Shown one piece after another: positions 7,446 through 13,933 of a stretch of DNA of 15,613 nucleotides (the first letter of the stretch is position 1; each line of letters starts with the position of its first letter). The stretch is from contig QMUF01000019.1 of assembly GCA_003663525.1 (NCBI GenBank), positions 1 to 15,613 of the forward strand. Direction: 5' to 3'. Source of the DNA: Thermococci archaeon. Lineage in GTDB: Archaea; Methanobacteriota_B; Thermococci; Thermococcales; Thermococcaceae. Below the pieces are notes generated by a model that saw only the letters and a program-made list of their open reading frames with translations, searched no databases and was not told where the DNA came from. The position numbers and the translations under genes were made by a program.

Positions 7446-8762
7446 ATGAGGAAAAAAGTAAATGCAACAATGCAGGCTAGAAAAGTTGCCCTGCTTAGTT
7501 CAAATTCCAAGATGCCTAAGTGGTTTTACTCTTTCATTCCGTTTAAGGTAGCTACGGGTGGATCTTCTCAAGTCATCCCCCTTTATGCACTCCAGCTTGG
7601 TGCTGAGGCGGGTGAAATAGGTCTGTTAACTTCTCTGTCAGCATTTGCATCAACATTAGGGACAGTTTTCTGGGGTAAATTGAGTGATAAGCTTCTTAAA
7701 AGGAAGCTTTTTATCTTAATGGGCTTTTTTAGTGTATCCGTATTTCTCAGCGCTCTTTCACTTGTATCAAACTTTTGGGAACTAATTCTCGTTAATGCCC
7801 TTTATTCATTCTTCTTGGCGTCAACAGTCTCTATACGAATTGTTTTGCTTTTTAGAAATGTTAGAAAGACTAGATGGGAAGAAGGAGTTGGAAAGTTCAA
7901 CAAAATTGGGGGTTGGTCGTGGGTAATTGGCCTTTTACTTGGGTTTATACTTGTCAGGTTTCTTGCCTTTAGAGAGCTTCTTCTATCATTTGCTTTCCTA
8001 AATATTCCTGCCTTCATTATAGCTTGGAAAACTATTAGAGAAGCACCAGTTTACCTTCATAGGAGTAATATCAAACCTCTCGTAAATCGGGTGATTCAAA
8101 AGGGGAGATACTTACCAAACTTTTTAATTCACCTTCCTGCAAGATTGAAAATCTCACCTAAATTCAGAGGGTTGTATCTATCATCTTTCTTCTTTTGGAT
8201 ATCTTCTGGCATGTATTCAACCCAGTTACCAGTGTTTTTAATAAAGAATGGTTTCACAAGTCAGGAAGTTTTTGGGATGGCTCTCCTAAACTCCTCAATC
8301 TCAGCACTCCTTTACCAGCGTGTAGGAAGAAAACTTGGATCAAGGACCCCTGTTTTAGCACTAATGCAAGGCTACTTCTCTAGAACAATCGGCATATCTC
8401 TCCTCCTACTGCCTTTGGCCATCCCCAATTCATTGCTCTTTCTCAGCACTGCGAGTTATGCCTTATGGGGATATTCATGGTCATATATAAGTGTCTCTTT
8501 AATCTCTCTCCTTGGAAGAATGAGTACCCCACGGGAGCAAGGAAACGCTTTGGCAACCTCAAATCTAGTGAACTCAAGTGGTTTTATCTTGGGGAGCCTA
8601 ATAGGTGGGACTGTGGCATCTAAAATTGGATTTGATGTGAATTTTGCCTCGGCATCTGTGGTGAGTTTCTTGGCCATAATTCCCTTGCTCCCGTTAATGG
8701 GCCCACTACCCAGTATCTCGACATTCAAAAGGCCCATTCCACATATTAGGAGAAGAGATTAG
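7446..8762 (+). CDS. MFS transporter, substrate unknown
   Basis: The membrane protein has 438 residues and about 11-12 helices in two halves joined by a basic cytoplasmic loop (about 200-240). The family signature between helices 2 and 3 is clear: GKLSDKLLKRKLF near residues 77-89. The second half has a weaker counterpart near LGRMSTPREQGNA. It resembles small-molecule efflux permeases of the Thermococcales, but the cargo cannot be read from the sequence. The basic N-terminus of about 20 residues before the first helix is accepted because GGTGGT precedes ATG 7446 by six bases. Its stop shares TTAG with the stop of the convergent helicase gene, with no room for a terminator. Confidence 0.85.
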   Translation: MRKKVNATMQARKVALLSSNSKMPKWFYSFIPFKVATGGSSQVIPLYALQLGAEAGEIGLLTSLSAFASTLGTVFWGKLSDKLLKRKLFILMGFFSVSVFLSALSLVSNFWELILVNALYSFFLASTVSIRIVLLFRNVRKTRWEEGVGKFNKIGGWSWVIGLLLGFILVRFLAFRELLLSFAFLNIPAFIIAWKTIREAPVYLHRSNIKPLVNRVIQKGRYLPNFLIHLPARLKISPKFRGLYLSSFFFWISSGMYSTQLPVFLIKNGFTSQEVFGMALLNSSISALLYQRVGRKLGSRTPVLALMQGYFSRTIGISLLLLPLAIPNSLLFLSTASYALWGYSWSYISVSLISLLGRMSTPREQGNALATSNLVNSSGFILGSLIGGTVASKIGFDVNFASASVVSFLAIIPLLPLMGPLPSISTFKRPIPHIRRRD

Positions 8763-10732
8763 TTTATCCCCGTGTTTCCAAGTTCTATATATCTTCCATA
8801 CTTTTTAACGAAATATATTAAGCGTTTGTATGTCTCATGGTTCACCAAGGTTTCGCTGTCTCCAATCACCACAAGCTTTCTCTTCGCCCTCGTTATAGAA
8901 ACGTTAAGTCTCCTTAAATCCGTTAAAAACCCAAGTTCCCCTTTCTTATTGGAGCGGACAAGGGAGAGTATTATGATTTCTTTCTCCCTTCCTTGATACC
9001 CATCAACCGTATGGATCTCTATCTCCTCATCTTGGATAATAGAACGTATTAAATCAACCTGATCATCATAAGGAGTTATAATTCCAATCCAATCTTTTTT
9101 GACACCCATTCTCAATAGCCTTTCAACCACTTCCCTAACCAAAAGGGCCTCGAGGGGGTTCTCCCTAGAGGTTGAGCCTTTTCTCTGCTTCTCGTGTTTG
9201 TCCCTCCTCTTTGAGGTGTCCAAGAACACTAGAGGTTCCTCTCTCCTAAGTATAGAGTCCCACGGCTCACCGAAGAAAGGTTCTCTAATCCCCAAGTCAG
9301 TCAATGTAATGTTTCTTACACTCTCATCGGCCTTTATCTTTCCATTGTAGAACTCCCTACTTGGGAACTCCATTAAAAGTTGGTTCATGCGGTACTGAAT
9401 TTTAAGCATCTTTGCTTTGAAAGGATATAATTCTATCAATTTTTCAAAAAGGGTTTCGCTGAGGGCCTTGGCCTCCTCACTTAAAATCGTTGGGGGAAGT
9501 TGTTTGTGATCCCCAGCAAGAATAAAGCGCTTGGCTTTTGCAATAGGTATTAAAACACTTGGAATTGTCGCCTGCGAGCCCTCATCTATGATAGCAATGT
9601 CAAATCCAACGTCTTTTATGAATTCAAGGGCTGCAGATGAGTTTGTACTCAGAACAACGTCTACATCTTCAATTATCTCACTTATTATCTCACCTTCAAT
9701 CTTTTCTGCAAATTTATAGAGCTTCTGAATTTGCTCGTTTAGTGTTATCCATTGGGCCATCTGCCTGACATCTTTAGCTGGGACACCTCTAGACCCTCTG
9801 CCCCTATATGCCAACTTGAGTATTTGTTTGTTGGTTAATCCTCTTCTCATTTGTGGTGTGGGTTTTTTGTATTGATCCCTCATCACTGCGAGCCTTTCCG
9901 CTTTATTTCTCAGTTCTCTAACCTTTCTATGCCGCTCATGAGATTCGACTTGAAATGCAAGTGTTGATTCCTTTAGATGGACTGAGACTCTTGAAGGGTG
10001 CCCCAATCTGACGAGCTTAACCTTCCCCCAAAGCCTTTCTACAAGATTATCAACGGCCACATTGCTTTCGGCCGTTGCAAGAACTTTGTTTCCTCTCTTA
10101 ACTTCCTGTATAATGAGTTCTACCAAAGTTCTTGTCTTACCAGTCCCAAAGGGCCCGTGGATTAGAAAGAAATCCTCGCTTCCTAAGGCGTAACTTACGG
10201 CCTCCTTTTGACTCTGGTTTAAGTTCCTGTCAAAAGGGGTGAACTCTTCAGGAAAGCTTTTTAATGGGGTTTCTTGTCCCAGAATAAGCTTTAAGGCTCT
10301 AGTACCACTCTCACCCAGTTTTTTAAGATTCTCAAGCTGCCTTCTGAAGGTTATATCGTTAGCGTAAAGGTCTATTCTAACGTTTCTAAAGGCCCAGGAA
10401 GGCACTGTTTCGAGGGCTACCACAATAAATCTACTTCCTTTTTCTACAACAGTACCAACAAGATCACTCGCTAGTGGATTCCCCTTACTTATTACAATCA
10501 GGTCTCCAACCCCAATTTCAGTTTTAAATGGCTCTTTCCTTCCATACTTTACAAGTTTGAAGCCAAATTCTTCACCAATTACTTTCCCGTTGAGATTTAA
10601 AATAGCTCTACCGACTTTCTCTCTTTCATATCCCTTAAGTCTTCGCATTTCTTCTCGCATGGCCTCTATTTCGGCCTCTCGCTCAAGTTCAACAAGATCA
10701 ACGAGTTTAGCAATGTAAGTTTTAACGTGCAT
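8759..10732 (-). CDS. IGHMBP2/UPF1-like superfamily-1B helicase
   Basis: The ATP-dependent helicase has 657 residues. An N-terminal helical and beta-barrel part (about 1-165) precedes two RecA-like domains. Motifs: Q-motif region DRNLNQSQKEAV, Walker A GPFGTGKT (193-200), AESNVAVDNL, Walker B IIDEGSQA (about 381-388), GDHKQLPPT (407-415), QYRMN, VDGYQGREKEIIILSLVRS and LRRLNVSITRAK. The arrangement matches IGHMBP2-type 5'-3' helicases acting on DNA or RNA. The frame is open 44 codons further upstream, but that extension is the tRNA-Ile gene read as protein. ATG 10732 (MHVKTYIAKL) is the true start. A TATA-like TTTTTATA at about 10754-10761 would place transcription start almost exactly at this ATG, so the message may be leaderless, or come from tRNA read-through. 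Confidence 0.9.
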   Translation of the reverse strand: MHVKTYIAKLVDLVELEREAEIEAMREEMRRLKGYEREKVGRAILNLNGKVIGEEFGFKLVKYGRKEPFKTEIGVGDLIVISKGNPLASDLVGTVVEKGSRFIVVALETVPSWAFRNVRIDLYANDITFRRQLENLKKLGESGTRALKLILGQETPLKSFPEEFTPFDRNLNQSQKEAVSYALGSEDFFLIHGPFGTGKTRTLVELIIQEVKRGNKVLATAESNVAVDNLVERLWGKVKLVRLGHPSRVSVHLKESTLAFQVESHERHRKVRELRNKAERLAVMRDQYKKPTPQMRRGLTNKQILKLAYRGRGSRGVPAKDVRQMAQWITLNEQIQKLYKFAEKIEGEIISEIIEDVDVVLSTNSSAALEFIKDVGFDIAIIDEGSQATIPSVLIPIAKAKRFILAGDHKQLPPTILSEEAKALSETLFEKLIELYPFKAKMLKIQYRMNQLLMEFPSREFYNGKIKADESVRNITLTDLGIREPFFGEPWDSILRREEPLVFLDTSKRRDKHEKQRKGSTSRENPLEALLVREVVERLLRMGVKKDWIGIITPYDDQVDLIRSIIQDEEIEIHTVDGYQGREKEIIILSLVRSNKKGELGFLTDLRRLNVSITRAKRKLVVIGDSETLVNHETYKRLIYFVKKYGRYIELGNTGIN

Positions 10733-10757
10733 AGTTATCACTGGGTTTTTGTGTATA

Positions 10758-10793
10758 AAAAGCTCTCGAAACCTTTCCTTTAGAAGAGCTTTT
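10758..10793 (-). repeat. Inverted repeat between tRNA-Ile and the helicase gene
   Basis: Nine-base arms AAAAGCTCT (10758-10766 on the plus strand) and AGAGCTTTT (10785-10793) are perfectly complementary across an 18-base spacer. In the minus-strand transcript the hairpin begins at the last base of the tRNA CCA and ends in a T run. It could serve as a terminator or as a processing signal for the tRNA 3' end. It also covers the helicase TATA region. Confidence 0.55.
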
Positions 10794-10870
10794 GGTGGGC
10801 CCGCGGGGCTTCGAACCCCGGACCTCCCGCTTATCAGGCGGGCGCTCTGACCAGGCTGAGCCACGGGCCC
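10793..10870 (-). tRNA. tRNA-Ile (anticodon GAU), CCA encoded
   Basis: A full cloverleaf of 78 bases including CCA is present. The acceptor stem is GGGCCCG/CGGGCCC (7 perfect pairs), the D-stem GCTC/GAGC, the anticodon stem CCCGC/GCGGG with loop CTGATAA giving anticodon GAT, and the T-stem CGGGG/CCCCG with loop TTCGAAG. The discriminator is A. No intron is present. It decodes AUC/AUU. It lies six bases downstream of tRNA-Glu and would be cleaved from a common precursor. Confidence 0.95.
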
Positions 10871-10876
10871 ATATTT

Positions 10877-10954
10877 TGGTGCCCCGGCCGGGATTTGAAC
10901 CCGGGTCGCGGGATCGAGAGTCCCGTATGATTGACCGGGCTACACCACCGGGGC
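10877..10954 (-). tRNA. tRNA-Glu (anticodon CUC), CCA encoded
   Basis: The gene is a 78-base cloverleaf. The acceptor stem is GCCCCGG/CCGGGGC, the anticodon stem CGGGA/TCCCG with loop CTCTCGA giving anticodon CTC, and the T-stem CCGGG/CCCGG with loop TTCAAAT. The discriminator is A, followed by encoded CCA. It reads GAG; a second Glu tRNA (UUC) must be elsewhere. It is the first gene of the Glu-Ile pair, transcribed from the TATA box at 10981-10988. Confidence 0.95.
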
Positions 10955-10980
10955 GTCGATGTTGATAACCAAAAATTAAT

Positions 10981-10988
10981 TTATAAAT
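10981..10988 (-). promoter_or_regulatory. TATA box of the tRNA-Glu/tRNA-Ile transcript
   Basis: The minus strand reads ATTTATAA, preceded by a purine-rich BRE-like CGAAAG. Its centre is about 30 bases upstream of the tRNA-Glu 5' end, predicting a start near 10958. It is one of the clearest promoters in the window, as expected for a stable RNA. Confidence 0.7.
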
Positions 10989-11032
10989 CTTTCGATGCTT
11001 TTTGTATTGGATTTTATGGAAAATTTGGGATG

Positions 11033-12424
11033 TTAAACTGTTCTAAAAGGCTGAGAGCGGGGCCAATTTAATATGGAAGGAGAACACGTTGGAACAGGAG
11101 GGAGGAAGTTAGGGATCTTGGTTCCAGGAATTTCTATGAAAATATCCTCTTTCACCTCCACCCTTAACAGATGATATGGTGTTTTAAAAGAGGCCTTTTC
11201 GTCTATTATGGGGATATCACGTTCTCTGTACACGTAATACTCTCCTTTTTTATACAGGGGTTTTATTATCTTGCCCCCATTTGTGAAATATAAGGGCATA
11301 TCAATTCCATCGATTTTGACATAGTATTTTCCTTTTCTGTGTATTATCGTTATATTTGTGTTTATTGTGGTGTTCTGGAAGTATCTCTCATAAGACCAAT
11401 TAAATGATTGGGGGATTATTAATGCATAGCCACCAGGATAGTAGTCAATTTGGTCATCTTTGGGGTTGTAAACTACTATACCGGTTTTACTGGATTCGAT
11501 TATTTTCATACCCTTGTATCTCACTTCATTAGTATTGGTGGTGTAATTTTGCACACTTTCGAGTCTGAAAAGAGGCATTTCGTCAGGTGCAAAGGGGGTG
11601 TAATTTCCAACGTATACTGCGATGTTGTCGTGGATTATCGGGTGGAGAGGATCTCTCTGTCTTGTTGGATCTATGGGATACCAGCCCACTTCAGGATCAT
11701 TTACAATGACCCATGCATGGCCTAGGCCTGTGTGGGTTGAGAACTGTACTAACTCTGGTATTGTGTTGAGTTCAGACGGGTCAATATATTTGTGGCTTCC
11801 ACCTACAGGGACTAAAACGTAACCCCCAACGTATTCTGCATTAATACCAGCATATCTAAGCATCTGTTGTGCCAAAATTGCCTTGTGTCTACAAACACCT
11901 TTTTTCTTTTTCCATATTTCGTCAATCAGCCAATTCGTTTCATTTTTGGTGAAAATCACACGCCCAAGTTCAGTTATGTAAGAAACATCTTCATACGTTA
12001 TGGTTTTGTGGACAAACCATGAAACTCGCCATGCAAATTCAGCGACGGTGTCACTAGATTCTGCAATTTCTTTCACTATTTTTTTCAAATCTTCAGGAAG
12101 ATAAACAGACTCATTATATTGGGGGATAAATTTTGAGGACTTAACCGGGGGTGCCCAAATAATTTTTCTTTTTCCTGTATACATAGCATACTCAACGCTG
12201 TAGTTTGCTAGGCTTATTTCATAATTCCCTTCTATTGTTGAGCCATATAACGCACTAATTGAGATACCATAATTTAGGGAGACCCCTGGGATTGCAGGGC
12301 GATTTTCGGATATAATTATGTACTTGGTTTCGAGGGTGCCAATGGGGATCGTTAAAGCACTTATGGGGGTTGCTGTTAGGAGTAATAGCATCAAAAGCGT
12401 TAATTTTATTTTTATGTATTTCAT
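11033..12424 (-). CDS. Secreted transglutaminase-like protein
   Basis: The protein has 463 residues and an N-terminal signal (Lys-rich start, hydrophobic 8-19, likely cleavage after PISA at about 23). A transglutaminase-like papain-fold domain spans about 125-260 with the Cys-His-Asp triad visible: Cys178 in GVCRHKAILAQQMLRYAGI, His236 in GLGHAWVIV and Asp252 in YPIDPT. Such domains cleave or cross-link peptide bonds; many archaeal ones are thought to be proteases. The C-terminal 200 residues are beta-rich with many Asn-X-Ser/Thr sites, fitting a glycosylated outside protein. No C-terminal membrane anchor is seen. GGAGATG at 12436-12430 lies five bases before ATG 12424. It is divergent from the peptide cluster; a link is possible but unproven. 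Confidence 0.85.
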   Translation of the reverse strand: MKYIKIKLTLLMLLLLTATPISALTIPIGTLETKYIIISENRPAIPGVSLNYGISISALYGSTIEGNYEISLANYSVEYAMYTGKRKIIWAPPVKSSKFIPQYNESVYLPEDLKKIVKEIAESSDTVAEFAWRVSWFVHKTITYEDVSYITELGRVIFTKNETNWLIDEIWKKKKGVCRHKAILAQQMLRYAGINAEYVGGYVLVPVGGSHKYIDPSELNTIPELVQFSTHTGLGHAWVIVNDPEVGWYPIDPTRQRDPLHPIIHDNIAVYVGNYTPFAPDEMPLFRLESVQNYTTNTNEVRYKGMKIIESSKTGIVVYNPKDDQIDYYPGGYALIIPQSFNWSYERYFQNTTINTNITIIHRKGKYYVKIDGIDMPLYFTNGGKIIKPLYKKGEYYVYRERDIPIIDEKASFKTPYHLLRVEVKEDIFIEIPGTKIPNFLPPVPTCSPSILNWPRSQPFRTV

Positions 12425-12541
12425 TTTAGCATCTCCGTAGAGAGGCTTATTAGCAAATTTACATCAGTAAAAAATAACATAAAAAGGTTGTGGAACTACA
12501 AGACAACTTATGCAGTTCGATAGATATTTGTTAAATTGGAG

Positions 12542-12553
12542 ATATTCGAATAT
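12542..12553. promoter_or_regulatory. Perfect 12-base palindrome between divergent genes
   Basis: ATATTCGAATAT is its own reverse complement. It lies in the 247-base gap between the transglutaminase-like gene and the glycine-zipper gene, about 80 bases upstream of the latter's TATA box. It is absent from the second promoter copy near 15.3 kb. It is a candidate binding site for a dimeric regulator; with AT-rich DNA, chance is not excluded. Confidence 0.35.
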
Positions 12554-12581
12554 TGATTAAAGATTTTTGGCTATCATTCAA

Positions 12582-12734
12582 CTCATATTCAAAACTCAAT
12601 GAGTGGTAATCAATTTTTTCTCGAAAAACTTTTTATTGTGGTTTTTGGATTATAATTACTGGTGGTAACCGATGTGGAGGAAAGCACTTGCTTTGGGTTT
12701 GGTGTTAATGGCGTTTGGAGTTGTGGTTGGAGGA
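12582..12734 (+). repeat. Promoter-plus-leader direct repeat, copy A
   Basis: It aligns without gaps to 15286-15438 (offset 2704). The core 12607-12734 differs at about 14 of 128 positions by eye; the part left of it is weaker. It includes the TATA element (TTTTTAT, 12630-12636), the ribosome site GGTGGT (12661-12666) and the first 21 codons of the following gene. DNA similarity drops sharply after codon 21. Confidence 0.85.
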
Positions 12735-12980
12735 ATATTTGAAAATAGTAACTTGACATACAGATTAACTAAGAAATACACAAATCCCGAAAAAGCTGCA
12801 ATTGTAGGAGGAGCTGCAGGAACAGCATTAGGATGGGTGGGTGGTAAGGCTATTGATTACTTAAGTGGAAGAGCAGCAGCTTATATCGGGGCACGTGTTG
12901 GAGCAAGAGTTGGAGCAGCATTCGGCGGTCTTGTTGGAGTGGCTGTTGGAGTAGTTGTGGGTGCAGCAGTTGGATACTAA
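12672..12980 (+). CDS. Glycine-zipper hydrophobic peptide, candidate membrane-active peptide precursor
   Basis: The protein has 102 residues; I do not know a named family for it. Residues 5-21 form a hydrophobic leader ending VVVGG, followed by a polar linker with LTKKY (32-36). Then come two glycine-zipper segments. In the first, Gly is at 46, 50, 54 and 58. In the second, Gly falls at every fourth residue from 73 to 101 (eight in a row: GARV GARV GAAF GGLV GVAV GVVV GAAV GY). Such zippers pack helices tightly in membranes and occur in pore formers and some bacteriocins. The ribosome site GGTGGT precedes the ATG by five bases. A two-helix membrane protein gene follows after 37 bases, then a DUF95 gene. 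Leader and promoter are duplicated at 15.3 kb in front of a different body. A structural membrane-protein role is the alternative. Confidence 0.75.
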   Translation: MWRKALALGLVLMAFGVVVGGIFENSNLTYRLTKKYTNPEKAAIVGGAAGTALGWVGGKAIDYLSGRAAAYIGARVGARVGAAFGGLVGVAVGVVVGAAVGY

Positions 12981-13017
12981 CGTTCAGAAATCTAAGTGCT
13001 GAGCGTGGAGGGAGAAC

Positions 13018-13233
13018 ATGAAGCACAATCTTGCCAACATTATTGTTCCAATACTTGCCCTGACATTAATAGCTAAGACTACTCAAAATATAGTATTTAC
13101 AATTGTTTCGGGTCTTACTTTGGGAAGCTTTCTAGCATCAACCAAACATTCACATACAAGGATCATAGGTACCATAGGCCTAATTATTGGAGTCATCATC
13201 GGCTACTCTTTAATTCCGAAAATACTGCCATAG
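13018..13233 (+). CDS. Small two-helix membrane protein, unknown function
   Basis: The protein has 71 residues, is basic, and has hydrophobic helices at about 7-19 and 24-40 plus a third hydrophobic stretch at 48-66. The end GLIIGVIIGY has Gly at 54, 58 and 62 followed by Tyr, the same pattern as the C-terminus of the preceding peptide (Gly 93, 97, 101, Tyr 102). GGAGGGAG at 13007-13014 is an excellent ribosome site, and the 37-base gap makes an operon with the glycine-zipper gene likely. Tiny basic membrane proteins next to membrane-active peptides often give self-immunity; that role is a guess here. Confidence 0.7.
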   Translation: MKHNLANIIVPILALTLIAKTTQNIVFTIVSGLTLGSFLASTKHSHTRIIGTIGLIIGVIIGYSLIPKILP

Positions 13234-13333
13234 CTCATGTTATCAGTAGTATCTAGTGAAAACCTCTACTGTTTATATTTTTTAACAGGGACACATACCT
13301 TTCAACACACGAAACGATCCATGAGGGGAGCAT

Positions 13334-13861
13334 ATGAACAACAGACCGTTTTTGATTTTAGTATTCTTTTTCCTTTTAGGTCTAATTTTTGGAGTTTTTT
13401 CCGCATTATTTCATGATTATTCGGCATATTTTGGCTTTGATCCTTTTGACAATTTCAATCCGGGAGTTTTATTCTTTTTTAAACACAATCTCAAGGTGGC
13501 TTTTTTGTTATGGTTCGGTGCAGTAACGCTTGGTATAACAACCCTGGTGAACTTGTTCTCTAATAGCTTTATTTTAGGCTCAGCTATAAAAACAGTTACA
13601 AGTCAAGTTGGACTAACAAAAACTCTCCTCCTAATCCTTCCTCATGGCATTTTTGAAATCCCTGGCTTAATTATTGCCGGAATCGCTGGCTTTAAAATCC
13701 CCTATGAGATATTGAGATTCGTTTTGGGCAAGAAGGAGGAAATAATCACTGAAGAAGATGCAAAAGAATTCTTTAAACTTGTTGGTCTTTCAATTCTTCT
13801 GATTTTCATTGCGGCGGTAATAGAAAGCAAAATAACACTAAAACTGGCTGAACAATTGTGA
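13334..13861 (+). CDS. SpoIIM/DUF95-family membrane protein
   Basis: The protein has 175 residues and about five membrane helices. The family signature is clear: the segment FKHNLKVAFLLWFGAVTLGI around 50-69 and LPHGIFEIPGLIIAGIAG around 102-119, including the hallmark Pro-His-Gly and Glu-x-Pro. Family members act in spore engulfment in Bacillus, but in Archaea and in circular-bacteriocin loci DUF95 proteins are linked to maturation, export or immunity of hydrophobic peptides. The ribosome site is GAGGGGAG (13323-13330), three bases before ATG 13334. The 100-base gap upstream has a TATA-like GTTTATATTT (13271-13280), so it may be transcribed alone as well as with the peptide genes. A T-rich stretch follows it (about 13869-13879). 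Confidence 0.85.
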   Translation: MNNRPFLILVFFFLLGLIFGVFSALFHDYSAYFGFDPFDNFNPGVLFFFKHNLKVAFLLWFGAVTLGITTLVNLFSNSFILGSAIKTVTSQVGLTKTLLLILPHGIFEIPGLIIAGIAGFKIPYEILRFVLGKKEEIITEEDAKEFFKLVGLSILLIFIAAVIESKITLKLAEQL

Positions 13862-13868
13862 TCACGTA

Positions 13869-13882
13869 TTATTTTTTCATTT
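13869..13882 (+). terminator. T-rich terminator after the DUF95 gene
   Basis: ATTATTTTTTCATT lies just after the DUF95 stop and before the operator pair of the next gene. It is likely to end the peptide-cluster transcript. Confidence 0.4.
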
Positions 13883-13884
13883 GG

Positions 13885-13931
13885 ACTATTAATAGTACAA
13901 ACATTTATAAAGTATTAGCACTATACATAGT
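13885..13931 (+). promoter_or_regulatory. Promoter with paired palindromic operators around the TATA box
   Basis: Two palindromes of the form ACTAT-NN-ATAGT lie at 13885-13896 (ACTATTAATAGT) and 13920-13931 (ACTATACATAGT); both are followed by AC. The TATA box TTTATAAA (13904-13911) sits midway between their centres. Predicted transcription start falls at about 13934, the ATG itself, so the message is probably leaderless and the downstream operator would cover the start site. The layout predicts repression by a dimeric or tetrameric DNA-binding protein. Confidence 0.7.
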
Positions 13932-13933
13932 AC

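Noticed and set aside
10733..10864. N-terminal 44-residue extension of the helicase
   Set aside because: It is the tRNA-Ile gene and spacer translated as protein (GRSGVRSPAGPP is the usual tRNA read-through); the helicase begins at ATG 10732.
12732..12737. Double-glycine leader processing site (VVVGG) as in class II bacteriocins
   Set aside because: The leader is a hydrophobic membrane-type segment, not the amphipathic type recognised by C39 peptidases, and no such peptidase is in the window. Kept only as a weak possibility.
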